Positions 32,301 through 45,500 of a stretch of 64,000 nucleotides of DNA are shown here, piece by piece. Numbering within the stretch: position 1 is the first letter of the stretch; each line of letters begins with the position of its first letter. This DNA comes from Macropodus opercularis (Eukaryota; Chordata; Actinopteri; Anabantiformes; Osphronemidae): NCBI GenBank assembly GCA_030770545.1, contig CM061102.1:4577501-4641500 (forward strand), written 5' to 3'. Below the pieces are notes generated by a model. That model was given only the letters and a program-made list of their open reading frames with translations, did not search any database and was not told the origin of the DNA. Made by a program: the position numbers and the translations under genes.

Positions 32301-35300
32301 CTCACCCATCTGATTTGTATGTGTGAGTGTGTGAGGAGTTAAGCATCCAGGATAAACCGCTCACCTCTCTACGTCTTACTCTTCTCACTTCTGCTCCACT
32401 TCCATAAATTCCTTCTTATCCTTCATTAGCTGCTATTTCCTAATGCTGGGATTTCTCTGAGGATAAACCATGTCAGATTTTCTATAGTTCACCTTCTGGG
32501 AATGAGGAGAATGTAGAAAAGACAGTCCAATCGCTTAGCAACACCTTTTGTTACCTCTCTGTCAGGTCCTCTATATCTTTATTCTCTATGTTCTGTAAGC
32601 ACATCCATCTCCCTAACCCCTCGGTGTAATCTCGTCCCTTGCTCCCTGATTCCCTGGTTGGGTGAAGTGGCTTGTGGATGAATGTGGATGATCCCTATTG
32701 TGAGGAGCTAATAGAGCTGTCTGCCTTGCTGTTCCTCTTCTGTTCTTTTCCTGCACTTAATGTCTCTTTCCACTCGTCTTTGCCACATTTCGAGCTACAG
32801 AAGCCTGGAAGGAAGTTATCTGCTGTTACCAGTATGTGTGGCTTCACCTCTTACGTAGTGTTATAAGCTTTAATTGTGTCTAAAGTTGAAGAGAAGGATC
32901 GAGGGAGGTGACAAAAAGAACCTAGGCCCAAGCTGTGCGAGAGAGGTTTAATGTACAGCGTTCTTGTTATTTCTTGAACTTCTTACTTTCTATTACCAAT
33001 TTTGCTGAAACCCTTTCAGTTCCAGCAGTATCACGCAGTTATTACAAATAAAACATATATACAAGGAAAGCAGATGCTCGTTATCAGCTGCTGAATTGTA
33101 AATGTAGTCTGATAAACCAAGCATTCATGTCCTCTGTGTCGTATTGCATTTATCATTAATATACATTTTTTGATTAAACTTACAGTATAATAGCACCTCT
33201 GCACTAATACATGTAGGTTTTATTGCTTTATAAAAAGATAAATTCACTCAAGAAGTGACGGCGCCGTCTCGTAATTGCCACTGTCCAATTAACGGTTCAG
33301 CTGGTGAGAACTGATCCGAGCTAATAGAAAGTGAAGAAACACGCTGGGTTCAAAGGGTTTTTAATCGTGCTGCAAACGAATCCAGCCAGTCAGTGGAAGC
33401 AACCTCACCTGAATCTTTTTATGTATGTTCAAAATAAATAATTGATGCTTTAACTGATCTTTAAATAAGATCAGAATTGTATTATAATGATCAAAATTGT
33501 TTAATTTAAAATGTAGAAAGAAATAAAATGTAAACGTGACTGATCTCGATAGTAAGTGTCTAGTAGTGTTCATTTTTTTTTTTGCTTCTTGTTTTTATAT
33601 GATTGTGTCTGGCTGGTTGGTTCCTTTGTGTCTGGCTCTTTGTGTGTGTGTTTTAAGTGCGTGTAGCGTCTGTATGTGTAAACTCAGTCACCATGTGTGG
33701 ATCAAAAGCACTTTAAACATGTTGCCACTATGTGCAAATGCATGTGTGTGTGTTTTAGTCTGGCACCTGCAATGCACTCATTCCCAAACTATACCCAGCG
33801 TGCCTTCTGTTTGTATTACCTGTTTCCTGAACGCCTCAGAGACAGAGTTGAGAAATGAATGATGCTACAAACCGTAGCTTTAGCTCCATCTGCACATTTT
33901 CTCTGGCGACGCACATGAAAAATACAGGCGCTGCTCCCTTCCTCCTTGTAGCCTGCATCACTGCCTGGCAGGGGTGATTTTATATTCATGCTGGCCTACT
34001 TCGCCTCCCTCCCTGAACATCTCACACACACTCACATCTGTGAAGTATAGCTAGCTGTGCAGCTATTCATCATGCTGCATTCTGCACTGGATGAAGGTCC
34101 ATTATAGCAAACTTTGTAGTGTGTGTGTTTATATGTGTGTATTCAACAACTACGCCTAATGTTATTTTATACTTTCAACATCCACCGGCTCACTGTTGTG
34201 CTCATCCATCCCCTGCAGTAGTAACAAGTCGTTATCATCGCACGAGATTTGTTAGTTACTCTCTATGAAACCAAACACAACATTTTGTTTCTGTTGCATG
34301 TTGTCCGCGTTGAGAACGCAGATGAGACTTCCGAAGTACACGACACGTCTTTTACTCTCGCTAATATTTTGTATTTCCTAAAGAAAATGAGACCAGAGGG
34401 TGACAATTTGACCTCCTATTCTGAATTCCTCTTTCTTGGAGATGTAATGGTAGTTTCGTTGGTATGCGATGGTTGTGACAAACATTAAAACATTTTAAAA
34501 ATTGAAGGAATGTTACATTATTCATAGTACATGATCTTGATCAGTAGGCAAAAAAGATATAGAAAAATAAAGCATTCTCACCTAAAATCATCGTTCCTGG
34601 TACCGGTAGCACCTCCAGAACTGATGCCAGTTTTTTTTCTTACCCCTCCTGTGAACCTTTTCACACTCAGACACATTGGAAGGTAAGAGCTGAAGAAGGG
34701 GGTTTGTAGCTAAAAGCTGGCAGCGGTAGTGACTCACTCTGCCTCCCCTCTGCCTCTCCTTCACCTAATGCACCTGTACCCTCCATGTTGACCGTCACTC
34801 AGCCCTCTGCTACGTTCAGCCTCTGGTTCCAGGAAACCTTTTAGGCTGCAATACAGAACGTGGGTGGAGAGGAGTGTACCGCTGTAGTCCAGCCAATGTA
34901 TGGAGCCAAAGCAGTGTGTCAGTAATTTGTCACTGATGTCACAGAGCATACCCACTTCTCTGTGTATCCTTTTACTTTGTATGAATGGTTTAGACATTCA
35001 TTGCATCACGTTTGGTGTTTTTTTTGACTCACTCATCCTCGACCATCTTTTTTAGACTCTTTAGATACTTTAGAGTATTTTAGACTCGCACTTGAAGTTT
35101 TTTTTTTTTTTTTTATCGTAATCTTACAATCCTTTTGAAACCAAATGTTTGTTTTCTCTTCCAAGTCTTTGGCCTTCACGGGGAACAGAGTGTGAGCCCT
35201 TAAGATTGGAGGAGCATGCTGGCAATGGACTGTGATATTTGAGAATGTTTTTTTGTGTTGATATGACCTTTTGATAGGAAATTGTTTTTGTGAGTGCATT

Positions 35301-38300
35301 TGACATTTGACATCTTCATCTGGGGAACCTGGATTTGTTTTTAAGGAAGCATCTTGATGACATTCTGATCTCAAGTCAGTGTGTTGTTATGTAGAAGCCT
35401 GTTGTTGTAATTATTTGTATTATTTGTAAATGTAAAAATAATTATTTTACTATTGATTATGTTGATGACAGATTTGAGGGATTTGAAACTTCCCATTATT
35501 TAGTTTTTGGAGCCACTACTTCATGCAAGTATTGAACTTTTAATGTTCATTCTATTAGTTATCCATCAGTGTCCATGAAAACATCCTGCAGGATGATGGT
35601 GCTGTCTGTTCATTATTCAATTGTAATGAAAGCTTAGCTTAGGTCTCCTAAAGGCATGCAAATGCAAAAAGATGAACCTCCCAGTTCAAAAACAGAGGAG
35701 GATGATGTGAAGAAATATTTAATGGAAGAATTTACTATTGCTTAAAGTGTGCATTTTACTGAATCACCATAAATGCAAATTTTCCTCGTGAGCTTTTACT
35801 GCTGTCCTATACAGTACGAGGTTTACTGTGTGCGGTCTTAGTGTGTTAACATCCAGTACAGCACAACACGCTGACTCGTTCAAGCGTGCTTTATGCGTGT
35901 GTGTGTGATTCCCAACACTGTCTCATGATGATGGATTACAGAGACTCATTGGAGCTGCATGCTGCCTGTCTGATCCTACATCAGCTGGAACAGGCCTGTC
36001 CATTGTTTCAGTGAATGGTGAACACACACAGATGTGTGTTTATATGTATTTCCACACATGCACTTCCTGTCTGTTGCAACACATAAACTTGACCAGACGA
36101 ACAGATTAGTAATCCTGAATTGCTGCCAGGTTGGTTGAGTCAGGTCTGCAGGGCTTATCTGTTGATCTTTGAACTACAGCTTGTCTACACTTGCTTTGTC
36201 TCACAGACATACACACAGACACAGACATACACACACGTACAGCTCAGTGGTTACTTAAACTGTAGGTGCGCAGGAAGAAGAAGTTCATATTGAGTTGTAA
36301 TGCTCAGTTACCTTCGCTCTCCCTCTTTGTTTTCATCTCTGATGAGCCTAGTGAGCAACATGCAGGATGCCCTGTAGGATTTCACTTCCTGTCAGCTTTC
36401 TTTGAAATGAGACCGTTTGAGTTGAGTCTGGAGACTGGACGCGAAGGGCTTGTTAAAGTACTGTGTCTTAGCCTTGAGTTCTTCCTTTTGATGCTCTCGT
36501 GACATAACACAGAAGGATGCCCTCGTTGCTGTCTGGTTCGAGAAAAAAAAAATGAAACCAGAGAGAAATTCACCCATCAATTGTCCTCAACAGAATCAGT
36601 TTTTCCCCAAGTCGAATAGAGCAAAAAACAAAAAAGGCAACACTGGGACACCACCTTTTCATTCAGCCGACTCGTTCTCTCTGTTTCTTGGAGACCATAT
36701 TATCTCTCATTAGTTTCATGCTTTTCTGTCTGTGCTGTCCTCCTTGCCTTTTTCTTTTAAGCTATAATAATTCAGAAGGTATTTTAACAGTTTTAGTTCT
36801 TAAGGTCGTGCCATTTCCTTCAAAGACAATAACATTACTTCAGGGTCTAACTTTCTGCTACAGTACCTGATCATTTGCACTGGCTTTCAGTGTTTCACTG
36901 GCAATTCCAGTGCATTATAATTCCTTCGTTTCATGAAGAGAACCTAACAGTGATTGCCCCTGGATGAACTACTAAAACTCAACAGAGCAGGCCATAGCTT
37001 GAGTTGGTAAAGATGGATGTAAATTTATTCATGGGAAAGTGCAGTGAATTATTACTTTAGCTGGGAGGCATGAGTCTGAGCAATTCTCCATTACTGTTAG
37101 TCTCAAGCACTACTTTCGGTCACTAAATTTAAATGCTAAAATGTTTTGTGCCCGTTTTAACATTTACTCTTTGTCCGTTAAAACAAAACAGTAGAATCAG
37201 ACTTATTATCAGTCACAGCTTTGTGATGCTGCTCACAAGCGGCTGTTGGGCAATACATTTCTGCAGTGCAGTGTGACAGGATGCATTCATTTGAGTGTAT
37301 CGTGTGTGGTATTTTGCAAGCCACAAAAGAGAAAAAATGTTTTTTTGTTTGTTACCTAACAGCATGCGACAAGGCTTATTGCTAGATCCGTTACTAAGCC
37401 TCTTTGGCTAGTCAGGTGGCAGACATTTATGAAGTCACAGTTCTGATTGCTTGGCTGCAGTCCTCGATCCCTACAGTGCAAGAACTTCTGTACTTTCTGG
37501 TGTGAAACTCTTACAGCTGTGAGTGTTGTGGTAGAGTCACACGCTTAAAAAGACAATTGCCGGTATTAATGTGGCAGTCAGGATAGTTGCAGTTTCAGGT
37601 GTTTGTCAATGAATTCTGCAGCCGTAGTGTGTTCATGGAGGATTTCTGCCGTAGCTTTGCGCTTGGATCTGTCAGCAGAGCGAGCAGGAGCTGTCCGCTG
37701 TGCTGAAAAGACTCTGCTGCATTTGTCTGTCCTCTCTGTTTATCTGTCATTTCTCTGTGCAAATTCCCAGCGAAACATTCGCACCATTACTGTTGCTGCG
37801 CATTTCTTTTTCTGCCCTGTTTGTGATGTCTGACCTCACTTTATTGCAGTCTTCCTTCTCTCTCTCGATCTCTTCCGCTGTTCTCCTCGGCTCTATTTAA
37901 AGCTCCTTTGCCTCCCACTACAGTACACTGACTTTTGAGAATTTTAACTAATCACATGCTAGTCGCTTCCTCATTTATTTTGATTATAGATTATGCGGGA
38001 ACATTTCCGTGTCCCTGCAGTTCTTCCCTACATTCATCTGTCATTCGTGTGAATCGCTGTTGTTGAGAGCATGTCTGAGTATGTGTTAGTGACGAAGTGA
38101 ACGAGAGAGGATGCAAGAATGACTAAGATGGACACAACTTTTTGCACTGAATTGTTTAAAAAGCGTTTGCCTTTTGAATGCCGTGTGTGTTGGCTAACTT
38201 TGTCATGTGCTCGAGGTTTGATGTGCATTTGTCTTTCTGAGCGTGTGCAGTATGTTTCAAGCTTGCACTTGAGGATTGAGTCAGATGTTGGAGGTGGGAA

Positions 38301-41300
38301 AATGCTCACTGAACTGGTCTGCAGTGAACTGAAGACTTTCATAAAGACACATCTCAGCAGGTTATTACTGTCTCATCTCGCCTTCTCTGACTCCTTTTTT
38401 ATCCAGCGCTCCCTTTTTGGTTTCTGGCAGTATTAATAGAAACTGACAAGCCAATACATGGGAACACTCAATAGCTTTGCTTTTCTTTGATGTATGTACA
38501 GACGCACGTTCATGGTTATTTTTGCTGAAAATGTGCCCAGGGTACAGCTCTTGGCACTGAGAATACCAACGTTGGTGTTTTGAATCAAATGGAACAGTAA
38601 GACGAACTCTTATTTGCTAAATTGGAGGGATCAGTAGCTTGATTCCTCACACAACACGCTTGACAGGATCACTCTGGCGCACTGTAAACAAGACTTCTTT
38701 GCTCATGGGCCACAATTTTTATTTTTAATATTTATTCCACACGCCACATTAACCCCTGAAATGACATGATGACTCATAAACAAAACTTACTTTTGGTGTA
38801 TAATTTGGCTTGTTGCTCAACATTTCTAGTTGTTAACTGTGAACATGGTTTCATGTCTGTATTTCTTTGATCTTTTATGTCACCTGCAGCTTTTCTTTGC
38901 GCCATTGTTGTTCATGGCCATATTTTCAATCCAAAAGATTGAACTCGACAAAAACAAGCAAACATTTTAGACATGTATGGGGGAAAAGCAAATGCAGTGG
39001 AGAAACGTGACGTTTCTCTGCATTGGCTGTGTGACTGGATGGCTTATGTGTGAGACGGATGACAACAGTATTGATGTCAAAGAGGGGAAGTGTGGTTGCT
39101 GCCATGTGTGGCTGATGTATTGGAATGTAAAGAGCTGCCATCTACACCGGCCTGCTGGGAAAAATGCTGCATGTCTATACAAATACAGTATGTGTATTGT
39201 TGTGTTTATATCTGCTGGACACAGTTTACAGATCAGTCGGTCCCAATCCAATTACTGCACATTGCTGTAATTGATAATTGATAATTTGATAATTGATTTT
39301 TTCCATGCATGATGTAACTCATCAGCACCATACACCCTTCCATAATGTTGGATATGCTACTTCCAGGTTGTGACACACGCACACATAGACATAAAAGCTT
39401 TCCTTGCTTGTCCTGGCCTAAACCGCCTTTGTGTCCCTAGTGTGGATTCACGTAATCGCTGGTGTATTTTTGTAGTGTCTGATGTGTTTGTTGAAACCCT
39501 GCTTCTCTCAGACATAAAAGTGCTGTGTTGCAGGTTCTGCAGTGTAGCGAAAACATGTATATTTTATCTATAACAGCGTTTGGCTGCATGCATAAGACAA
39601 ACATCTTTATTGTGATGACTGTGTGATTGTGACGTTATTGCTTTGGATACAGTTTTGCTTGTGGGGGCTGTCTTCTTCCATCTGCCATCTGTGCAGGCGC
39701 TGGTACAAAGGCCCATGGGAAATGAAGTCCAGGGGGCTCCCCCCCGCCTTCCTATGTGTCTGGAAGCTACAGTCAGTCAACATGTCACTGCTGATCAAAT
39801 CATCGCCGGAGAGAGCGAGGGCGACACATGCACTGTGTATTTTCACTACCACCCTGTCACCTCTGCTTGTTTCATCTTCTCTGGTGCTTTCAACAGTGAC
39901 TAACCCAAGGCTACAACTGAACGTTTTCTTATTGTCATTTCAAGTGAAGAGCACCTGATTATCCAGCGAATCATTTCTTGTTTAAAATCTCAAACTAATA
40001 ATAACAGGATAAAGATGATGTCTTCTTATTGCTTATCACTTGTGCAGCCTGTTTGGCAGCATGAAAAATCACCTCAACAGTTAATTAATTATGAAAATAG
40101 CTGTTGATTAATATTCAGTAGATTTACTAATTAATGCATTAACTAATTGCTTCAGTGCCTTAGTGACTTTTTGTCCAGAATGCTTAGTGTTATGATATGT
40201 GTTATCCTGACTTGAAATAATGAAATGAACTGCTGCTTTTATCAGTGCTGTTTACCAAAATGAGGTCATGCAAAAAACAACTGATTGTGGATTATTGAGT
40301 GTTTAGTGGCCAGTTTAGCCCCAGTGTAATCCATGTCTTTTTGCAGATTTGCTATGGTCATCATCAGTGCGCTAAGCCTTCTGCTGCACATTGTAAAGCT
40401 GTGGGCAATAAAACCTCTCTGGCATCCCGATAAGAAAGCACAATAGCATTCAGTCATTGCCTTGCCCTCATTTTCATTGTCCCCCTCTGTTTCTCCCGTT
40501 CGCTCGCTCACACTTGCACTTTCTCTTCTGCCTGCTCTGCTGTGTCCTGCTCCTTTGCAGTTCACCCCTTCATCTTCTTTGTTTGTTTTTCTCCCTTTCT
40601 CTATAGCAGCTTTTTTGCCTCCCTCGCTCTCCTTCATTTTTGCTCTCTTGCGCTTCGTTGGGTCCTCTTGGCGAAGCGTTAAGTGTATAATCTGTGATCT
40701 CATGTCTAGATGGGCCTCTCGTCTCCTCTCTCGGCGCACAAAGGGACTGAATGGCCGCAGCTCACTCAGGGGACACAAACGAGTAATGAGCCACACACGC
40801 TAGCGCACACACACCAAACAAACACACACACACCTAGCACCTCTCCCATGCACTCCCAGAGGCTTTGAAGTTGCATATTGATGATGCTAGCTCCAAAGGC
40901 TCAATTTAATGTGCAGAAGCAGAGGAGGTGCTATTGACCATCCACTCTCCACACTGACCTGCCATCTCTGACAGCTGTAATGAGCAACAGGTGCCTCTTT
41001 TGCCAGCTTTGGCCTTGATAGTCATCCAATTTTCACCAGTCAGTCATAGTAATCAGCCAGCATAATGGCTCGTTTGACTACATAATGGGCTGTGGTGGGT
41101 CTGTGAGAGTTCAATTAAATAATAATGATTAAAATTGATGCTGGGCCTTTCTGAATACACTGAAATTAACACTAAAGAGATTAACATCACACACAAAAGA
41201 TTAAAAACACCTGAACCTGTTGTATACACAGTAGAAGGCCTGCAGACCTGTTATTGAAGTCTTTGTAAAGCATGTGTGCTGGAAAATGTGTTACTAACCA

Positions 41301-42505
41301 CAAAGACAAATCTGAATTCGTCAGCCATGATAAAATACATTGAAGACTGTCTGCTCTAAAGGCCCGGAGCATGTCCGACCAGAACGGGCATCTAACGTTG
41401 TTACATTAAATCGTGTCTGAGCTCTCGGCCACCCAGTGACTCACACATGGGTCTGTGGTGATGATGCAAAAACCAAAGGCTCATGGGACATTATATTAAT
41501 TTATAGTGAAATTAAATATTGCGTAATAAGATATATTGTATGTATAAGAATAAACAAGTGTTGCATTGATTGCTAGTTCAAAAATGGCCACAAAACGGTC
41601 TTCTGAGGTAACTGTGGACTATTTCTGAGCAGTGAAGCTGATGAGAAATCAGAGAGAGAGGGCCTGTTTGTTTTTCAAGCCTCTTATGAGAGCTGGTTTT
41701 GGCTGGTCAGTGTGCCTGCTCATATAAGCTCTTTGTGGCGTGAAGACGGTCCTGGCACTGACCCCGACCCTCCTCGGTCTCTCACCTCCCCAACACGGGC
41801 AGAGCGAAGCCAAGCCGAGTGCCAGCTTCCTTCAGGGTCTGAAAGAGCAGCACTGCAAAGCTGGTCAGGATAGAATTTGAAGTAGGGCCTCAGGGTGGAA
41901 AGGTAGCACTTACTAAATTATACTTTACAGAAAAACAGACTTTGGTTTTAAATTTAATTACCATTGGAATATTGATAAATAGTCAAATTTAGCCAACATA
42001 GTACTTTCAAGCACACAAACACACAAGGTTGTCCAGAGCTTCAGACGCCGTTGTCTACTCAAATCAAGCAGTGGAGAAACCAACTTTGTGCTGTAGTCTT
42101 CGCTCCTGATACTTACTTTTTAATTTCACATCAGTGAGGTGTGTGTGTTTTTTTTTTTTTGATTTTTACAGCATGTTTATGCTAAGAGGTCAGCATAAAC
42201 ATGTACAGTAACTCCATCTCATTAAGCTGTTTTCTAATGTAATATTGATGTAAATTAATCCAATAATCATTAAGAAGCATATTCTCGTCCTTGTCATATC
42301 TTCATTAATCTTCTGGAACATGGTTTTGTTTGCTTAGTTTGGAACGTAATCATATGGAATTTATGGATAAGAGCACTGCACCTGGCGAATACTAATTGTC
42401 ATGACGCTGCCAGAACTCAGAGGTCAGCTCTTTCTTTGCTCGAGGCGAAATGGGGGTGGCACTACCAAGCCTCTTTATCCCGAGGCCAGAGGCATTATGT
42501 GGCTC

Positions 42506-42566
<61 letters not shown>

Positions 42567-45500
42567 TTTCACCACCAGGGTACATGTTGGGGTAGTAAAG
42601 GCCTCTTGTGTGTGCTCACTGATGTGATTATGTGTGAGAGCTTTTCCAGCATCGCGGGCCCGCACACTGGAGTGAAAAGCGAGATCGAAGGTTAAGCGCG
42701 TTTATTCAAAAGAATCATGTTCCCTCATAAAACTAATTAGTAATCTTTTTTTCGCGTGCCGGGCGACAGCACTGACGGAGCTTGAGTGCACTCAAGTGTG
42801 CTCGGGCTGCTTGTGATCAACCTTATTGCCATTTAGACAGCAGTGTTTATTTACACATCAATTAAAAGCCCTAGTTCACAAATAATGGGGGCGGAAATTC
42901 TCAAGCATCCATCATTTTTATGGAAGCCACATTAAATGGAGACTATACATTTGATGTGTTTTCATTTCAAGACATTATTTTCAGATCATTTTTAATTCCC
43001 TCCCTGCCCCTTTGTCTTCATATGTTCTTGTCCCATGTAGCTGCAGTGTCTCTCAGGTTTTAGTCTTAGCCTGCCAGATGTTGCATCTTGGAGGAGTGAT
43101 GATGATTATCTGGCTACTTATTTCTCTCTCTCTCCGTTTCCTGCGCTCGCCCTTTTTTCTTGTTCCTGTATTGTAAATCACGAGACTCAGTCTGTTGCTC
43201 TTGTTTGCATCACCCCTCTCATCTTTTTGTGATGTTCTTGTACATGGGTGGGAAGTGTAAGCACAGAGAGATTAGTCTTGCGCTGTACATGTGTAGAGAT
43301 GCCCTGGGGACGTATGTGTTTCCGTGCTAAAACTGCTGTGTGTGTGAGAGCGCGTTTCTACAAAGACTATGTGCTCTGCCTCCCCTTAGGCTCCTGTTGC
43401 AAGGTATATCGAGTAGCAGCAGACAGGTTGTATAGATGTTGTAGGACGCAGTGGTCCCTAGTGAGCTGTATAATTGGGAACCTCGAAGGAGAGGGGGAAA
43501 ATTCAATGTGGAATGAATTAATTCTTCCTGCTTTTATTCTGCGCGCCTCTTTCAGGAGTCCTCTCTAATCTGTGCTAATGCGTTCGCAGAGTGCACTGGA
43601 TCAATTCACTTGACTCTGAGAGAGCGAGAGAGAGCGAGAACGGGACAGAACAAGAGCGAGAAATGACGGGCAGTTATCTGCCCGCAGACCAGGACAGGAT
43701 GGAAGAAGAACATGGAGATTGTGCACTTGAATGGGTGTTATTTGCGTGTCAGAGCCTCAGTACAGATACGCTGTTGTATGCTCGCGGCACTGTTCATGTT
43801 ATGAGGGAAATGGTATTTCATTGTCACTCTTAATGAAGGAATGAATTTAACTTAACATTTTGTTTATTGTGAAAAATGTTGATTTTAATTAGTTAAATCT
43901 TCACATTTAAAATGATATACTTTATTTTCCAAAAATAGTAAATGAAAGTCCACTGCTGTAATTACCAGCATTTGCACGGTTGTCATGGAGATGGCTCAGT
44001 TATTGTCTAATTTGTCAAACTGTTATGCAATAAATAAACGAAACAAGCTGTCACGCACGGAGAACAAACAGAAGTCCTGGTGTTATCTCATGAAGACACA
44101 GGCAACCTGAGTGACTTGCTACAAGCTCTCATTGAACACGAATTGACCCTGAGCCTGTTAGTCAATCAATCAAACTTAATAACCTCAGTGGCGTTACCAC
44201 GACTACTGCTTCCTGGATAGTGTAATGTGCCGAAGATGACTCGTGTGGGTACGCTTGTGTTCACGTGCGTGTGCTAGTGTGTGAGGCACAGTGATTTGAA
44301 GGCTGCACTTTCCCAAGTAATTACAGAGCTGCAGCCATTAAGACACAAAACATGTGCACTCGATTTTAAAGGTAAGGTATCCTCTGACTAATGCCATGTG
44401 AGAGGACGGGGACGATAGGTGTGCAAATCTGTGCCCGTGTGCATCCGTGCTGTCTGTGTGTATGTGAGGGAGCAGAGGAGGCCATTTTTATGCCGGCTGC
44501 ATTTGGAGAGTAGTTTTCACATGAGAGCGCTGCTCTGCTCACGTTAGGAGACAGGGAGGAGGTTTATGTATGTGCACAGATGAGGGATGGTTATTTGTTG
44601 CAGCATGTGTGGCCCTCAGCAGAAGAAATGCTTTCCTAACCACAATCAGCATCCATCACAACTCAGACCTACCTCTCCTACAGACAAAAGGTTAAACGCT
44701 TTACTAAATCATCCTCTCTCTTTTCCTCTCTCCCTCCTCTCCTATTTACCTCATCACACCCCATCCACCTTCCCTATATTCTGGTTTCCATTCCTCCTCT
44801 TCCTCCTCCAGCTGGTGGGCGGCGAGTTTGACTTGGAGATGAACTTCATCATCCAGGAGGCGGAGAGCATCGGCTGCATGGTGGAGCTGCTGTCCCACTG
44901 CGAGGTGACGTGCCAGGCTGAGATCTGGAGCATGTTCACAGCCATCCTCCGCAAGAGCGTCCGCAACCTGCAGACCAGCACAGAGGTGGGACTCATCCAG
45001 CAGGTGCTGCTCAAGATGAGCACTGTGGACGACATGATTGCAGGTGAGCCATAGACACACCAACAGTAAAGTGTCCAGGTCTGATTTAGATGAATAGACG
45101 GCATTTTACTGAATGAATAAACTCTTAGTGATTACTTTATTATGCACACCCATACCACCTAACGCTTTGCTCTGTTTCCGCTACGAAACAGTGGATTGGA
45201 CGTTAGATTTCTTTCGAAGCGATGGTAATTTAGTTGAAGTTCAGAATCAGTAGCTGAAGATGTGCGTCTTAGGATCCCGCATTTCTAGCAGACCCCATGT
45301 AATGACCACAGTATGTTTGTGTGTGCAGTGATTTGCACAGAGGGCTTAATCACAACACACTTGTTTCTGTACATGATCATATTGACCTTGACTTCACTTT
45401 AATGATGCTTCAGGGTGTGCGCTCGCTCCTCCCCTCCCCCTAGTGTCCTCTCCTCCGTCCTCTCTACCGCTGCAGGATACCTAATGTGTTTTATAACTTC

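Noticed and set aside
40266..40796. 176-aa - strand ORF rich in Lys/Glu
   Set aside because: Low-complexity translation of a C/T-rich segment (GA-rich on the - strand) within nbea intron 1; no recognisable domain.
42401..42695. ORFs with VCVCVC runs
   Set aside because: Produced by the (TG)n microsatellite; no other protein signal.
26372..44811. MAB21L1-like single-exon gene nested in nbea
   Set aside because: The nested gene lies in a much later NBEA intron in human; no ORF of about 359 aa exists in this window.
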